Shown: positions 33,905-46,204, counted from the stretch's first letter. The stretch: 64,000 nt of DNA from Trichobilharzia szidati (GCA_944472155.2 OX235272.1:15980354-16044353); one strand, 5' to 3'. Numbers and translations are program-made. The notes: generated by a model from the letters alone, not told the origin.

Positions 33905-34530
33905 TGATAATAATAATTTGCTTTATTCCAAAACAGTCCTTGTGATACAAAATGGAATTCTCAACATTTTTTACTACAGTATTGCATCCAGTTAGTACAT
34001 TATCAAAGGTAAAGCTAAACAGTATTTGAAGGTGTTAGAAAAGTAGGTACTGTCATATTTACTGGCGTAAGCGAGAGAAAGAAACAAAGCAGCACACAAC
34101 GGAAAAGAGAGAGAGAGAAAAGGAAAAGAAAGAAAGAAGATATGGCACCTATAAATGATATGAGTTGGAAAGACGAGGTCCGGTTGTTCTACTGACTATT
34201 TAATGAATTATAGGTGTCACGCCTAATGCTTTCTTTATCGCACAGAACACGAGCTAAGTAGGGTATGGTTGAGATATTGTACTTGCTGGTGCGAGCATAT
34301 AGTTTTCTATATAGGCTTCAGGCTTTGCCTGATGAGATAGATGCAAGGGGAAAGTTGTGAGTGAAGAGGGAGGGTGGTGTGAGTTAGATAAAATGGATTT
34401 GGCCCATATTTCACATGAGTCCATGTGCCTGTCAACCAGAATATTAACAAGCTGGTTAAGTGGCACGTTGCTTATCCTGCTGACAACCTTTAACATCCTG
34501 CATAATATGTTATAGTGTTTCTTCAGTAGC
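33905..34530 (-). mobile_element. CR1-like LINE, 3' fragment
   Basis: Near-duplicate of 3928-4620: minus strand gives MLKVVSRISNVPLNQLVN and the same purine-rich 3' region, ending in (TTA)n at 33907-33920. Shares indels with the 3928 copy. Confidence 0.75.
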
Positions 34531-35489
34531 CCGGGAAAAACTAAGGGGGAACAATAGAGAATAATAGGCAGAATGCGAGAGTTAACGAATTATAGGAGTA
34601 AGGGTTGGGTGTTATTTAGTAGCTTTGAAGAAGAAAAATCTATACCTTTCTAAGGTTTCAGGTCAGTAATGTTCCGAAATCTTCAATGGCGTTGTAGATA
34701 ACGCTACATTGTTCGAAGCGATTAGTTATGGATTTGAGTCTCAATGGTAACGCAATTACTCACAGGGAATCACAGAGACCTCCAGCTGCCAGTCAGCATT
34801 GTTAAGAAATGCGTATCCTGGATTCAGCTGTAAGTCACCATCCACCAAGTAACCTCATTTACCTCGCCTAGTTTCATAGCAAATTCTAGGACAGGGGAAA
34901 GAGGGAAGGCTGAGCGTGAGGCTGGCTACCTTGGCCCAGAAAATCAATATACAATCGATGCAGAAATTCCAAACCTCAACCAAAATAGGAAGCAGTAGGC
35001 TCATCTGAAACAGTGAGAGAACTTATATACCAGTCTCATATCACTAAATTGACTATCTCCATGAAAATCGAGTTTTAAAACTATGTAACTGCTGCTGAGT
35101 GGAAATTATTTGGCCTGGCTGAAAAAGTTTCTATTCTTGAAGTAATTATTTTATTTCAGTTCAGTGGATGACATAAACGTGCGGTGTTATTGATAGTTAA
35201 TTATATGTTTTATGTGTGGAAGAGGTGAGGTGATTTGTTTTAAATCAGCTTTTACAATAATAAAATATTACAGGCTAACCAAGTGTATTGAGCCACACCT
35301 ATTGTCTGAGAACTAATGATACAACCTGGTTGCTCATTCATGCCTAGATAGGTCGAGAGGGGTTTAAACCTATGACCCAGTGACTGGAAAAGTAAACTGA
35401 AAAAACAATAAATGCTCATCGGGGTTATGATGCTAATATTGACTGTCTAATTTCACAGTTATATTGCATTTTCCAAATTATCTTCCACC
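34531..35489. other. Unassigned, old SINE-like body
   Basis: 34870-34990 (gaaagagggaaggctgagcg, gaggctggctacc) recalls the SINE-A body. No gene seen. Confidence 0.35.
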
Positions 35490-36695
35490 TTATATTATTA
35501 TTATTGTTCCCTTGTGTTCCTAGTGGAACATACGGCTTCAACTGCACGTCTCCACTTGCTTCTGTCTTCTGCTGTACTTTTCACCTGCTTCCATGTTAGT
35601 CCATACTGTTTCAACTCCTCTTTACACGATCTCCTCCATGTCAGCCTTGGACGTCTCACTCGCTGTTTCCCTTTCGGTTTCCACTGGAGCTATTACCTGA
35701 CGCGCGATGTCACCCAGCGGCCTCCTCGACGATAAAGGTTGATAAAGGTCTGCAACAGGCTGTTGGAAATATTCCTTGTGACCCGCCGCTAAGTTTCTGA
35801 TCCATCCGTATAGAAGAACTGACTGACTTGACTGACGTTTGTATTGAAAATCCGAATTTTGTTGTTGATGCTGAGTTGAGTGACAGCGGAAGATTTCCAG
35901 ATTGGATTGGTTTCAGGTTGATGAATGTGTTTCTCGCCTTCCTGATTCTCGATTTGACATCCACATCCGTTCCACCTGCCTGTAGTTGAGACAATGCTGG
36001 TTGCCTAGATAAGTGAATGAAGTAACCTCTTTCAAATCCCTCCCTCCCGTTGATGGTGATTGGCGCTGGATGTTGCTGCTGCTGTTGTTGTTGTTGGTTG
36101 GTTATTTTCATAACCTCCATCTTGTCTATGTTCACCTGGAGTCCTGTCTTCTCCAGCTGCTTCTTCGACCAGTTTGTCGGTTTTCGCTTGTAAGTCTTCG
36201 ATTTTGTGTGACATCAAACATAAATCATCCACGCGCAAAATCCAGGTCTTCTAGATTACTCACGTCGGTCTAGGATATCCCTGTCTTCTCGTTTCCTACT
36301 GTCTGACGCATAATCCAGTCCACCACAATTAGGAATATCATTGGTGATAATAAGCACCCTTGTCTGACTCCTGTGTTTACTCCAAACGCCTCGCTGAGTT
36401 TTCCGTTGTGGATCACTTGACATGTGCCGTTGTCGTACAGCTGTTGAATAAGGTTGATGAATATTTGGCTTACGCCGTAGTACTCGAGTAGTTTCCAAAC
36501 TACTTCACGGTCAACGCTGTCGAAGGCCTTCTCAAAATCTTTAAAGTTGAGGTAGAGATTTGTTTGCCATTCCATGCTTTGTTCTGTGATGATGATGCGT
36601 AGAGTTGCAATTTGGTGAGAACATGATTTGCCTTTCCTGAATCCAGTTTGTTCTGGTCGGAAATCTGCATCCAGCGCGAAAATGCTTAAGTAGAA
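35490..36695 (-). mobile_element. RTE-clade LINE (a-type)
   Basis: Minus strand from 3' end (35492, (TAA)n, gaagccgtatgttccactag) to a 5' truncation near 36695. RT segment 36270-36690 includes QTGFRKGKSCSHQIATLRII, NFKDFEKAFDSVDREVVWKL and GVRQGCLLSPMIF. The FADD box is broken by a 4-bp insertion (36230-36243) and a tgg-to-tag stop precedes it (36270). Nearly identical, dead lesions included, to 39940-40740 in the opposite orientation. Confidence 0.9.
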
Positions 36696-36854
36696 TCCAA
36701 TGTTGATAATGGTTCCATTCACATAATGAATGGTATTCAAATATTCATTAAAACGATTCTTTCTTTCACTTTAGGCTAAATCCCACTAAAATCATAATTT
36801 TTGAACATATTTAGATGACCAGCATTCCCAAGAACCTAAGAAAGGTACAGTTTG

Positions 36855-36960
36855 CAATCAGAAGGTCCTGGATTTGGGCCGTGGTGGGTGTGTACTGCTG
36901 GAAAGTTCCAAACTAGAAGGAAATAGCCTTCAAGTACTTCTCTAACTGAATCGATTTTAA
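36855..36960 (+). mobile_element. Decayed hammerhead SINE
   Basis: Keeps ccagaaggtcctggatttgg-like B-box flank and gtgtactgctggaaagttcc; the core is destroyed (CTGGAAA). Confidence 0.65.
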
Positions 36961-37623
36961 CAACTTTGGATCACTGATAAGTCGGATTATTTTTTAACAT
37001 ATGCTACCATTTAAGTACACTTAACAATGACGCACATCTTTTGTATGAGTGGCGGTGTAATTGTTCTTCTTGTCCAACTAAGGACCTAGTGTCAATAATT
37101 GAGGGAATGGATCACATTTCCATTGCTTTCTATCTTTCATGAGGCTTGAAAAATCCTTACATTAGAGGTAAATTTCATAATCAAGCTACTTAACTTTCCT
37201 TAAATTATATGTAATGGGTAAACCTATAGGTGAATATGATTTTCAAGGAAACATGTTGAACAAGTTCAGCATCATACAGTTTGCATACTCAGTATCATTA
37301 CAAGACTTCAGTGTTTGTACTGAGACTTATTGAACAATTGGGCTATTGTTATTGATTAAAGTGCCTAATTAAGTAAAGTAGAATTACTCCAAGTACACAA
37401 ACTAGAGGTCCATCATATGGTAGTGAGCTTATTTTCTCAGAAACAAAACTGATCTTCATATAACTATAAGGTACGCGGCGTTAGACGCCATATTTGTCAA
37501 GCTGATTGCCTTTGGGACTATCACAAGCAGATTCATCATTCCTCTTGTTAGCTGGGATCACCATAAACCAATACTACCTACATGGAACTAACTCAGATAC
37601 ACTACGTGGTCACCGAAGAATAA
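36961..37623. other. No recognised gene
   Basis: Unassigned AT-rich DNA. Confidence 0.4.
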
Positions 37624-38467
37624 TAATTATTATTATTGTTCCCTTGGGTTCCCAGTGGAACATAGGGCTTCAACTACACGTCTCCACTTGCTTCTGTCTT
37701 CTGCTGTACCTTTCACCTGCGTCCATGTTAGTCCATACTGTTTCAACTCCTCTCCACACGCTCTCCTCCATGTCACCCTTGGATGTCACACTCGCCCATT
37801 CCCTTTCGGGTTCCACTCGAGCACTGGCCTGACGCGCGATGTCACCCAACCAGTGGCCTCCTCAACCAGTGAGTGTACAATCCATCTCCACTTTCTCCTG
37901 CATATGTGTTGAGCGATTGGTTCTTGTTTTGTTTCTTCCCATAGTTTCTTGTTGGTTCTCGTTCTTTCCGGCCATCTGATCTTCAGTATAAAGCCAGCGA
38001 AGACAGTTATTTGTTGATAAAGGTGTGCAACAGGCTGTTGGAAATACTCATTCTTTGTGACCCGCCGCCAAGTTTCTGATCCATCCGTATAGAAGAACTG
38101 ACTGACTTGACTGACGTTTGTATTGAAAATCCGAATTTTGTCGTTGATGCTGAGTTGAGTGACAGCGGAAGATTTCCAGATTGGATTGGTTTCAGGTTGA
38201 TGAATGTGTTTCTCGCCTTCCCGATTCTCACTCGATTTGACATCCTCGTCCGTTCCACCTGTCTGTAGTTGAGACAATGCTCCCTAGATAAGTGAGTGAA
38301 GTAACCTCTTTCAAATCCCTCCCGTTGATGGTGATTGGCACTGGATATGGCTGCTGCTGTTGTAGTTGTTGTTGGTTGGTTATTTTCATGACCTTCGTCT
38401 TGTCTATGTTCACGTGGATTCCTTCCTGTCTTTGTTGCTTCTTCGATCAGTTTGTCGGTTTTCGCTA
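37624..38467 (-). mobile_element. RTE-clade LINE (a-type), 3' fragment
   Basis: Minus strand, 3' end at 37624 with (TAA)n and gaagccctatgttccactgg, through KIRIFNTNVSQVSQFFYTDG to DKTKVMKITNQQQLQQQQ and the AKTDKLIEE-like point where it is truncated at 38467. Frameshifts. Confidence 0.85.
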
Positions 38468-38600
38468 ACCTCGCCTAGATTACTAGGTCACTAATATTCT
38501 AGCCGGTCCCAAGCCCGGATAAAGAGGGAGTGTTGGGGTGTGGTGCTAGCAGCTCCACCTCCAAAACCTAACCAAATTGCTACAAAAACTTCAACGCAAA
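38468..38600 (+). mobile_element. SINE-A-like body fragment
   Basis: Word order gataaagagggagtgttggg, gtgctagcagctcc, and acaaaaacttcaacgcaaaa parallels the SINE-A body (ggtaaagaggaa..gtgaggctagaaac..cttcaa at 17840). Head and tail missing. Confidence 0.45.
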
Positions 38601-39164
38601 AACATATTAAAAATTCTAAAAGTACCAAAGAATAAGCAAGGGTTTTATTCCCGCCGTTTGAGTTGGTTCTGACTGAATTGCATCAGTGAAGTTAACAATA
38701 TGTTTGCCAGCTCAGTACATCTTGAGTTGGTCAGCAGGGCGTCAAGTGTCTTTTTTTACATGGAATTGAGGTTTACTCTTAAATCAGAGAATTGTCCACA
38801 TGTGAACTCGTAATATAGATAATCTATTAAGGAATTTCATTGAAGTCATCCCTAAACACCTCTAGGGTAACACCACCAGGAGTCGCTATTTTGCTTTATT
38901 TTTAAAACTGGAAGCAACTTTGATATCTTTGGTTACAGCTGGAGGCCCGAAGTCTAATTCCAAACAGACTGTGGTTTAATGGTGTTCTAAATGTAGTTTG
39001 GCTGTAGGCTAACTTACCTGCCCCTCAGAGGTTTCAAGCGAACAAACTAATTGTGCTTTTGTTTTGACTATTTTGGATACTAACGGAGAATTCTCATTAG
39101 AATATAAAGATAAAAAACAAGTGATTCAGCGGAGAGTCTCTTTACGATGAATTTATCATCAAAC
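38601..39164. other. No recognised gene
   Basis: Unassigned. Confidence 0.4.
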
Positions 39165-39400
39165 TGTACTGTTATGGTGCGTGCTACTGATAAGACTTAT
39201 CAGTAGTATATAAAGGGACGTTCATTGACATAAAAGGATCAGATAGCAGGGAGATTGATTTGATGTCAGAGAAAGCAAATGATACAGCGTTTTGGAGATA
39301 CATGACAGATGTGAAAGGAATACAAAGAAACACAATATAAAGACTAAAAGTAGCACAATGCTGAAGATTTGTGCAAATGGTGCGCAGAAGGTAGGTGTAC
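39165..39400. repeat. Unclassified dispersed repeat, copy 2, with palindrome
   Basis: Homologous to 30830-31060. Contains the near-perfect palindrome ctactgataag-a-cttatcagtag at 39184-39206. Confidence 0.5.
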
Positions 39401-39612
39401 ATAATTTTGCTATAAATAGATCCCAACACTCCTTTACGAAGTCTCTAGTCTTCCACCGTTGCAATGTGGTTTTTATTATTGATGATGTGAATTGTGACGA
39501 AAAATTAATGTGTCATATAATTTACAAAATACTTCATGACATGTATCAGTCTCAAAAGGAGTGTAGAAATAATAACAATCGTAAGCATGCAAGTCATTAC
39601 GCGACAAGGTGA

Positions 39613-41155
39613 TAATTATTGAGGCAACAGCAGATATGCTGACTTTATTATTGAGAAAGGTCTGGAAGGAAGGAAAGGTGCCTACTGACCGGAGGAAAGG
39701 TTACCTTGTGAAACTACCAAAGAAGGGTGACTTAGGACTCTGCAAAAACTGGCAAGGAATCATGCTCCTGTTGACGCCAAGTAAAATTTTGAGTCGCATC
39801 ATCTTGGAGAGAATAAAAGACGCACTGGATGCAGCACTGCAACCAGAACGAGCTGGGTTCAGGAAAGGCAAATCATGTTCTACAAATCATCATCGAACAA
39901 AGCATGGAATGGCAATCAAACCTCTACCTCAACTTCATAGACTTTGAGAAGGCCTTCGACAGTGTTGACCGCGAAGTAATTTGGAAACTACTCGAGTACT
40001 ACGGCGTACTTCAAATATTCATTAACCTCATTCAACATCTGTACGACAACGGCACATGTCAAGTGATCCACAACGGAAAACTCAGCGAGGCGTTTGGAGT
40101 AAACACAGGAGTCAGACAAGGGTGCTTATTATCACCAATGATATTCCTAATTGTGGTGGACTGGATTATGCGTCAGACAGTAGGAAACGAGAAGACAGGG
40201 ATATCCTAGACCGACGTGAGTAATCTAGAAGACCTGGATTTTGCGCGTGGATGATTTATGTTTGATGTCACACAAAATCGAAGACTTACAAGCGAAAACC
40301 GACAAACTGGTCGAAGAAGCAGCTGGAGAAGACAGGACTCCAGGTGAACATAGACAAGATGGAGGTTATGAAAATAACCAACCAACAACAACAACAGCAG
40401 CAGCAACATCCAGCGCCAATCACCATCAACGGGAGGGAGGGATTTGAAAGAGGTTACTTCATTCACTTATCTAGGCAACCAGCATTGTCTCAACTACAGG
40501 CAGGTGGAACGGATGTGGATGTCAAATCGAGAATCAGGAAGGCGAGAAACACATTCATCAACCTGAAACCAATCCAATCTGGAAATCTTCCGCTGTCACT
40601 CAACTCAGCATCAACGACAAAATTCGGATTTTCAATACAAACGTCAGTCAAGTCAGTCAGTTCTTCTATACGGATGGATCAGAAACTTGGCGGCGGGTCA
40701 CAAAGAATGAGTATTTCCAACAGCCTGTTGCAGACATTTATCAACAACTGTCCTTGCTCTCTACTCGAGATCAGATGGCCGGAAAGAATCACCAACAAGA
40801 AACTATGGGAAGAAACAAAACAAGAAGCAATCGCTCAAAATGCATGAAGTTTCTCAAAAATCGCTCAAAAAGTATGCAGGAGAAAGTGGAGATGGATTGG
40901 ACACTCACTGGCTGAGGAGGCCACTCGCTGGGTGACATTGCGCGTTAGGCTAACGCTCGAGTGTAACGCGAAATGGAGTTGGCGAGTGTGACATCCAAGG
41001 GTGACATGGAGGAGATCGTGTGAAGAAGAGTTGAAACAGCATGGACTAACATGGATGCAGGTGAAAGGTTAAGCGGCAGATAAAAGCAAGTGGAGACGTG
41101 CATTTGAAGCCCTATGTTCCACTAGGATCCCAAGGGAACAATAATAATAATATTT
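39613..41155 (+). mobile_element. RTE-clade LINE (a-type), longest RT copy
   Basis: Begins in the RT N-terminal region (EATADMLTLLLRKVWKEGKV, KKGDLGLCKNWQGIMLL), then ILERIKDALDAALQPERAGF, a frameshift near 39885, FIDFEKAFDSVDREVIWKLL, GVRQGCLLSPMIFLIVVDWI, a tag stop (40207-40209), a FADD box split by 4 bp (40237-40252), a (CAA)n run at 40383-40400, the C-terminal region, and the a-type 3' end gaagccctatgttccactag with (TAA)n at 41140-41155. The ORF is multiply broken. Confidence 0.9.
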
Positions 41156-41820
41156 AATTCAAGAAAATGAGGTAACACCTAATATCAATGCCGTAAATTG
41201 TTCAATTTGAAATTAGCAATAAGAGTGAAGGTACCCTACACAAAGTGAATGAACAAAACGAAATGTAAATAAGGTCAGAGTAGAAATAGGGATTATCATA
41301 CTTCAGCGCAGACAGGTTAAAACCGTGAAAGAAAGAGTGGTTGAACAACTTATCTGTACACAAAGATCTGGCTTACCTATTTCTATGATCAAAGCTTCGG
41401 CAGTACAGATACGTGTTGATTTTTGCAGGTTATTTTACGCCTTGTAGACACCTTTAAAATAAAAGGCTGTAGAATGAATAAGTTGACGAATGTCAACCAG
41501 TATGCTCAGTTATTGAGCTTCTTACGGTATTAATTCTGCCTTTTTGTAACCACATAGGATAGTGCTCTTGCACACATTCGGACAAATGCCGAATCTAGTG
41601 ACCTATATACCTAGTTCATCTGTAGTAGGTGAATGACGGACGCACAAAGAGTTAATGCGGTGCGAGATCTTATCCTTCAGGTTACTGAACAGCAATCGTC
41701 AGCTGTAAAACACTATACTTAACAATACTGTGGTGGATGTCTTTTTCAGGGATTGTGAGGTCCCTCTTTTAAGGATGTTGGCAGCTAAGTTACTTTTGAA
41801 TTCAAGGTTCACACACAACA
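41156..41820. other. No recognised gene
   Basis: Unassigned AT-rich DNA before the Penelope copy. Confidence 0.4.
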
Positions 41821-41836
41821 TTTACTTGGTCATAGA

Positions 41837-42393
41837 TATAAGAATAAAACTTGGGCACTGTGGTAGAGTGTAATTCCATTATGGGTAAATTTTATTTTGA
41901 TAGAGTCTCACAGTGTTATACAGTAATGTTTACTGATGACCACGTTTCGAGCACAATTTATTGGTCATAATCATATCAAGGCAATCACACGACTTCCTAA
42001 ATTCATCCATATAGTTCCATTGTTTTTCACTTGATTTTCACTTGATTTGATTGGTAGTAATATTTTCCGTATTTCGGGTATGAGTGATGAATCATTCCTA
42101 TTGCATGTGTTGGGTGTAGATTCGATGAACAAGGATTCAGTAATCAACCTCTCTTTCCACCTACCTAGATTACTTTTTAGAATTTTAACCCTCTCCCACC
42201 CTATTGTGTGGTTGTGTGTTAATGCATGCATTGCAATTGCCGAGCTTTTTTCTAAATTACTTATCTTCTCTGGGAAGTCGTGTGATTACCTTGATATGAT
42301 TATGAGCAATAAATTGTGCTCGAAACGTCTTCAGTAAATATTACTATAGAACACTGTGAGACTCTATCAAAATAAAATTTACCCATAATGGAA
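41837..42393 (-). mobile_element. Penelope-like element bounded by inverted arms and TSD
   Basis: Minus-strand frame 42231-41971 encodes ALTHNHTIGWERVKILKS, RWKERLITESLFIES and SSLIPEIRKILL, the C-terminal end of a Penelope GIY-YIG protein. About 125-bp arms (41872-41998 and 42273-42393) are inverted copies of each other. The unit is flanked by the 16-bp direct repeat tttacttggtcataga (41821-41836, 42394-42409). Inverted or direct terminal repeats are known for Penelope-like elements. Confidence 0.8.
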
Positions 42394-42409
42394 TTTACTT
42401 GGTCATAGA

Positions 42410-42894
42410 AATTAAATCATATTTCTTAGGTTTTAACTGTATGTTCCAGTCTATAAAACGTGGTTGTATAACATTTATCATTAAAACTCTTCTTAGAAGA
42501 TATAACGCTTCCTCCACAGCATTACGACTACATATACACCGAATGCAAGTCGTAAGTGATCAAATAAGGTTCCGTTTTCGACCCATGGGTGCCCAGCTAT
42601 ACATCTTTGTAATAAATACGTTGAAAACCGTTTTTGCTGAGTCAAATGTGAATATATTCACACTTGAACTATGTGACTATTAATCAGCCCATTTTCAGCC
42701 ATTTCTAATTTAGATGAATCCCTGAACATCGACGTCGTCCTTTACATCAGTGATAAATCCAGCTTTAAGAAACTTCAGAAATAGTTCACAGTTACTTATT
42801 TCACTTTTATGACTGATTAAGTATAGAACAGTTTCAAAATGTTGAATTGTTGGCCACCCATATAAACTGATGTAATCAGGTAAAATGTGGAGAG
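42410..42894. other. Unassigned
   Basis: Open frames on both strands at 42400-42680 but no splice context that fits the neighbouring gene. Confidence 0.3.
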
Positions 42895-43145
42895 TTCACA
42901 TCCATTACACCTGCTCTTGCTGATTCGTGCCAATTCTGTACTATACTTTATCATTTCTTCTGCAATCTATGTGGCTTTTTCAGCTTCAAACACTGTACAA
43001 ACATTCCATGTACTCATGCTTAAACTTACTTTCGTAGATAGAAGACTCATCGACTGACTAGCTTCTCGAAGAATTTCACCAGCCGGCATCATCCCGTGTC
43101 TCTGATTCTGGCAAAGAATACATAGTTTCACAACCTGATTTTCAT
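42895..43145 (-). mobile_element. RTE endonuclease relic
   Basis: Aligns with 480-665: the minus strand gives decayed STWNVCTVFEAEKAT-like and EILREASQSMSLLS-like residues. Same 5' region as at the window start. Confidence 0.6.
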
Positions 43146-43329
43146 ATAAATAATTGAAAGTAGGCGTTTGGGCTTTACACCAGGCAGCAGGTGAGCCTAG
43201 TATTTTACATTTTTCAGGGTTTTTAAGTTTCTGTAGCTACTGGGTTGATTTTCCATGGTACAGTAGCTACCCAATTTCCAAACCTTCCCTCTATTTCCAG
43301 TCTTAGGGCCAATCTGGTAAACTTGGTGA

Positions 43330-43910
43330 TATCATATAAACTTGAAGACATACAGGCGATAATTAACAAACTAACAGAAGAACCAGCGGAGAAAGGACTT
43401 TAAGTGAACATGGAGAAGACACAGGTGATGAAGATAACCAATGAACAACATCAATAATGAAACCCTACTTACAGGAGCAATTTGAATGAGGTCCTTCCCT
43501 TTACCAATTTGGATAGCTTTGTTTCACAAATAGACGCCACTGATAGGGGTGAAAAAACAAGGATCAGAGAAGCTAGACACTTTTTCGTTAAACTGAAATC
43601 AGGATTCAGATTTCCAACACTAATGTCAAGTCACTTCTTCTATTTGTCCCTAAATGCATTTCGAATAGGTTGCTGCAGACTTTTTATCAAAAGCTGCCTT
43701 CACTCCATGCTGAAGATCAGATGGTCAACCGGAACGGATTAGTATCAAGGAACTCTGGTAGAAAACTAACCCAGAATCTGTTGCCCGACATAGATGTTGA
43801 AGTAACTGGAGATAGGCTGGAAACACTTTGAGGAGAAAATTGGGTGAAATAGTGAAGATTATGTGAGGAGGAGATGAGAGTTTTTAGATAATGGTCTGTA
43901 TGAACCAACT
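43330..43910 (+). mobile_element. RTE-clade LINE relic
   Basis: Collinear with the RT C-terminal part: KLTEEPAEKGL-like, VNMEKTQVMKITNEQ, LTNLDSFVS and REARHFFVKLKS. Lacks a clean 3' end. Confidence 0.65.
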
Positions 43911-44025
43911 ATTCGCAGATAATGTTGAATCAAATAGCAATCTGAAACTTTTTTATATCATTTCGACTACTTAAATTAATTACTAGTAGCTAAAATGTTA
44001 TTTTAAAAAAGGGGTGCAAACTCAC

Positions 44026-44236
44026 TTGTCTTAACTTTAATAGTTGACTTCTTTTGTCTGTCTTGAAATGTATATAGGAATGTATTTGAAGTGGTTTTCT
44101 GTACACCTGAGGCAATTGTCACCGGAACTTTAGTGTCTTCTGCGTAGATTGGTTGTGCGCGATGTATATGACTTATGTTTATTTGACAAGTTTGATTGCC
44201 CCAATTGGCCGTACTGTAATGAAATGGTTTTGAAAA
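44026..44236 (-). CDS. Host gene exon 4 (extracellular protein, unknown)
   Basis: Minus strand. Acceptor ttccgttccag before 44236 and donor gtgagt after 44026; 211 nt, phase 0 in and phase 1 out, so it joins in frame to the exon at 46900-47357. It encodes 70 residues starting FSKPFHYSTANWGNQTCQIN, with N-glycosylation sequons (NQT, NIS), one Cys and a Lys-rich end. The frame has no stop and no transposon similarity. The next exon was not found. Protein family not recognised. Confidence 0.65.
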
Positions 44237-44992
44237 CTGGAACGGAAATGTATAAACATTACTAGTGCTATTGATATTATTATTGCTATTATTATTAATA
44301 TCACCACTATAAAGCATTAAACACTAACTCTAAATTATACCGTTAGGTAGTATTCAGGGTATCTTCGTTATTATAGTGGGATTAATATCATATATGTATT
44401 CCTGAGTGTTTTTTATCAGCTAACTAGGAATCTCGCTGTCACGGTGCAATCTGAGGTGTTATTAGACAGTTGGAAGCGACCAGCAGGAATCGGAAGGCTC
44501 GAAGTATGTGCCTGTCGGGACTTGTCAACAGGGGATTGCTTTCCCCTTGGAGATTTGCACGTGCATCACTCACTGCTGCAGTCAGAGATCTCATCATAAA
44601 GCAAAATTCATAAAATCATTGACAGAATAACAGGTAAAATAATTACCCTATAGTGGCTGTATAAGGTGTGTCATACAGTCTGGAGTCATTGTGAGGCTAC
44701 GAATTAATGACCCGGAAGTTATTCTCACTGGAATGCTTACATACACAATTCACGATTTCTCATATTTATTAGATTCTCATAATTCTCTATGTATTCAATC
44801 CTTCTCCAGTATATTTCTTAACTGCGAAGTTCTTTTGCATCTTTCCTTTACATTTATGTGTACTTCATCAAGGTTTAATAAATTCAACTGATGTACGTTT
44901 AAGTAAAGTTTGGTCGTTACACAAGCTTACATGGGGAACAATTCAGTCTTTATGTTACTAAATTTACCTCTAGGTGGTCAGTTTTGGTATTG
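44237..44992. other. Intron DNA, unassigned
   Basis: Between exon 4 and an RTE insertion; no feature recognised apart from ATT/TAT repeats near 44275-44300. Confidence 0.4.
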
Positions 44993-45006
44993 TAGAGAGC
45001 ATCAGT

Positions 45007-45691
45007 CATTCATTTATCTAGGGAGCATTGTCTCAACTACACGAGGAGGAGGAACGGACAAGGATGTCACATCGAGAATCGAGAAGGCGAGAAACACATT
45101 CATCAACCTGAAACCAATCTCGAAATCTTCCGCTGTCACTCCTCAACATCAACAACAAAATTCGCATTTTCAAGACAAACGTCAAGTCAGTCAGTTCTTC
45201 TATACGGATGGATCAGAAACGTGGCGGCGGGTCACAAAGAATGAGTATTTCCAACAGCCTGTTGCACACCTTTATCAACAACTTACTGTCTTCGCTGGCT
45301 CTATACTGAAGATCAGATGGCCGGAAAGAACAAGAACCAACAAGAAACAAACTATGGGAACAAACAAAACAAGAACCAATCAATCGCTCAACAAATATGC
45401 AGGAGAAAGTGGAGATGGATTGGACACTCACTGGCTGAGGAGGCCGCTGGTTGACATCGCGCGTCAGGCAAGTGCTCGAATGGAACCCGAAAGGGAAGAG
45501 GCGACTGGGACGTCAGTGCAAGGGTGACATGGAGGAGATCGTGTGAAGAGGAGTTGAAACAGTATGGACTAACAGGGATGCAGGTGGAAAGTACAGCAGA
45601 AGACAGGAGCAAGTGGAGACGTGTAGTTGAAGCCCTATGTTTCACTAGGAACCCAAGGGAACAATTATAATAATAACAATAATAATAATAA
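45007..45691 (+). mobile_element. RTE-clade LINE (a-type) with 14-bp TSD, in an intron
   Basis: 5'-truncated copy starting FIYLGSIVSTT and ending with the a-type 3' end gaagccctatgtttcactag and (TAA)n. Flanked by tagagagcatcagt at 44993-45006 and 45692-45705. Lies antisense within the intron between exons 3 and 4 of the host gene. Confidence 0.9.
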
Positions 45692-45705
45692 TAGAGAGCA
45701 TCAGT

Positions 45706-46204
45706 TGTGTTGTAGTCTGTAATGGCAAGTACAAACGATTAAAAGAGACAAACTGTCCAGAGTATACTAACTATTGGTTTCAAATGAATTTATATGAATC
45801 AACAATGCTAGCTCTACTTTTTATCTTAGTTTACTCAGCATGCAATTAATTAAAATATGACATAAGTTATGTACCGAACGGCACCATTGATAATTCGTTT
45901 AATTCAGTGTCGATTAGTACAATCAGATGTAGCAGGTAATCACTTGTTTTACTTGCTTAAGTTTATTCTTGTGGCAGATACTGTCCTATCTGTGAACTAA
46001 CCTTCTAAAAGACATTTATTCACATAACATATTGAAGTACACTGAACATTACTTTCCAGTTGGATTTTAACTTCACCGAATTCAGTCAGACACTGTTCAT
46101 TTATACATTTCACGGTGGTATATACCTTGGAGCACAATAATCGTTGGAAAGACTAAGTGTTTAATCCCAAATAATTCGATTTACAGGTGTTAGGTAGCAA
46201 AAAA
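45706..46204. other. Intron DNA, no feature
   Basis: AT-rich; nothing recognised. Confidence 0.4.

Noticed and set aside
42399..42683. Open frames on both strands as a further exon of the host gene
   Set aside because: No acceptor gives the phase needed after the exon at 44026-44236 without an immediate stop.
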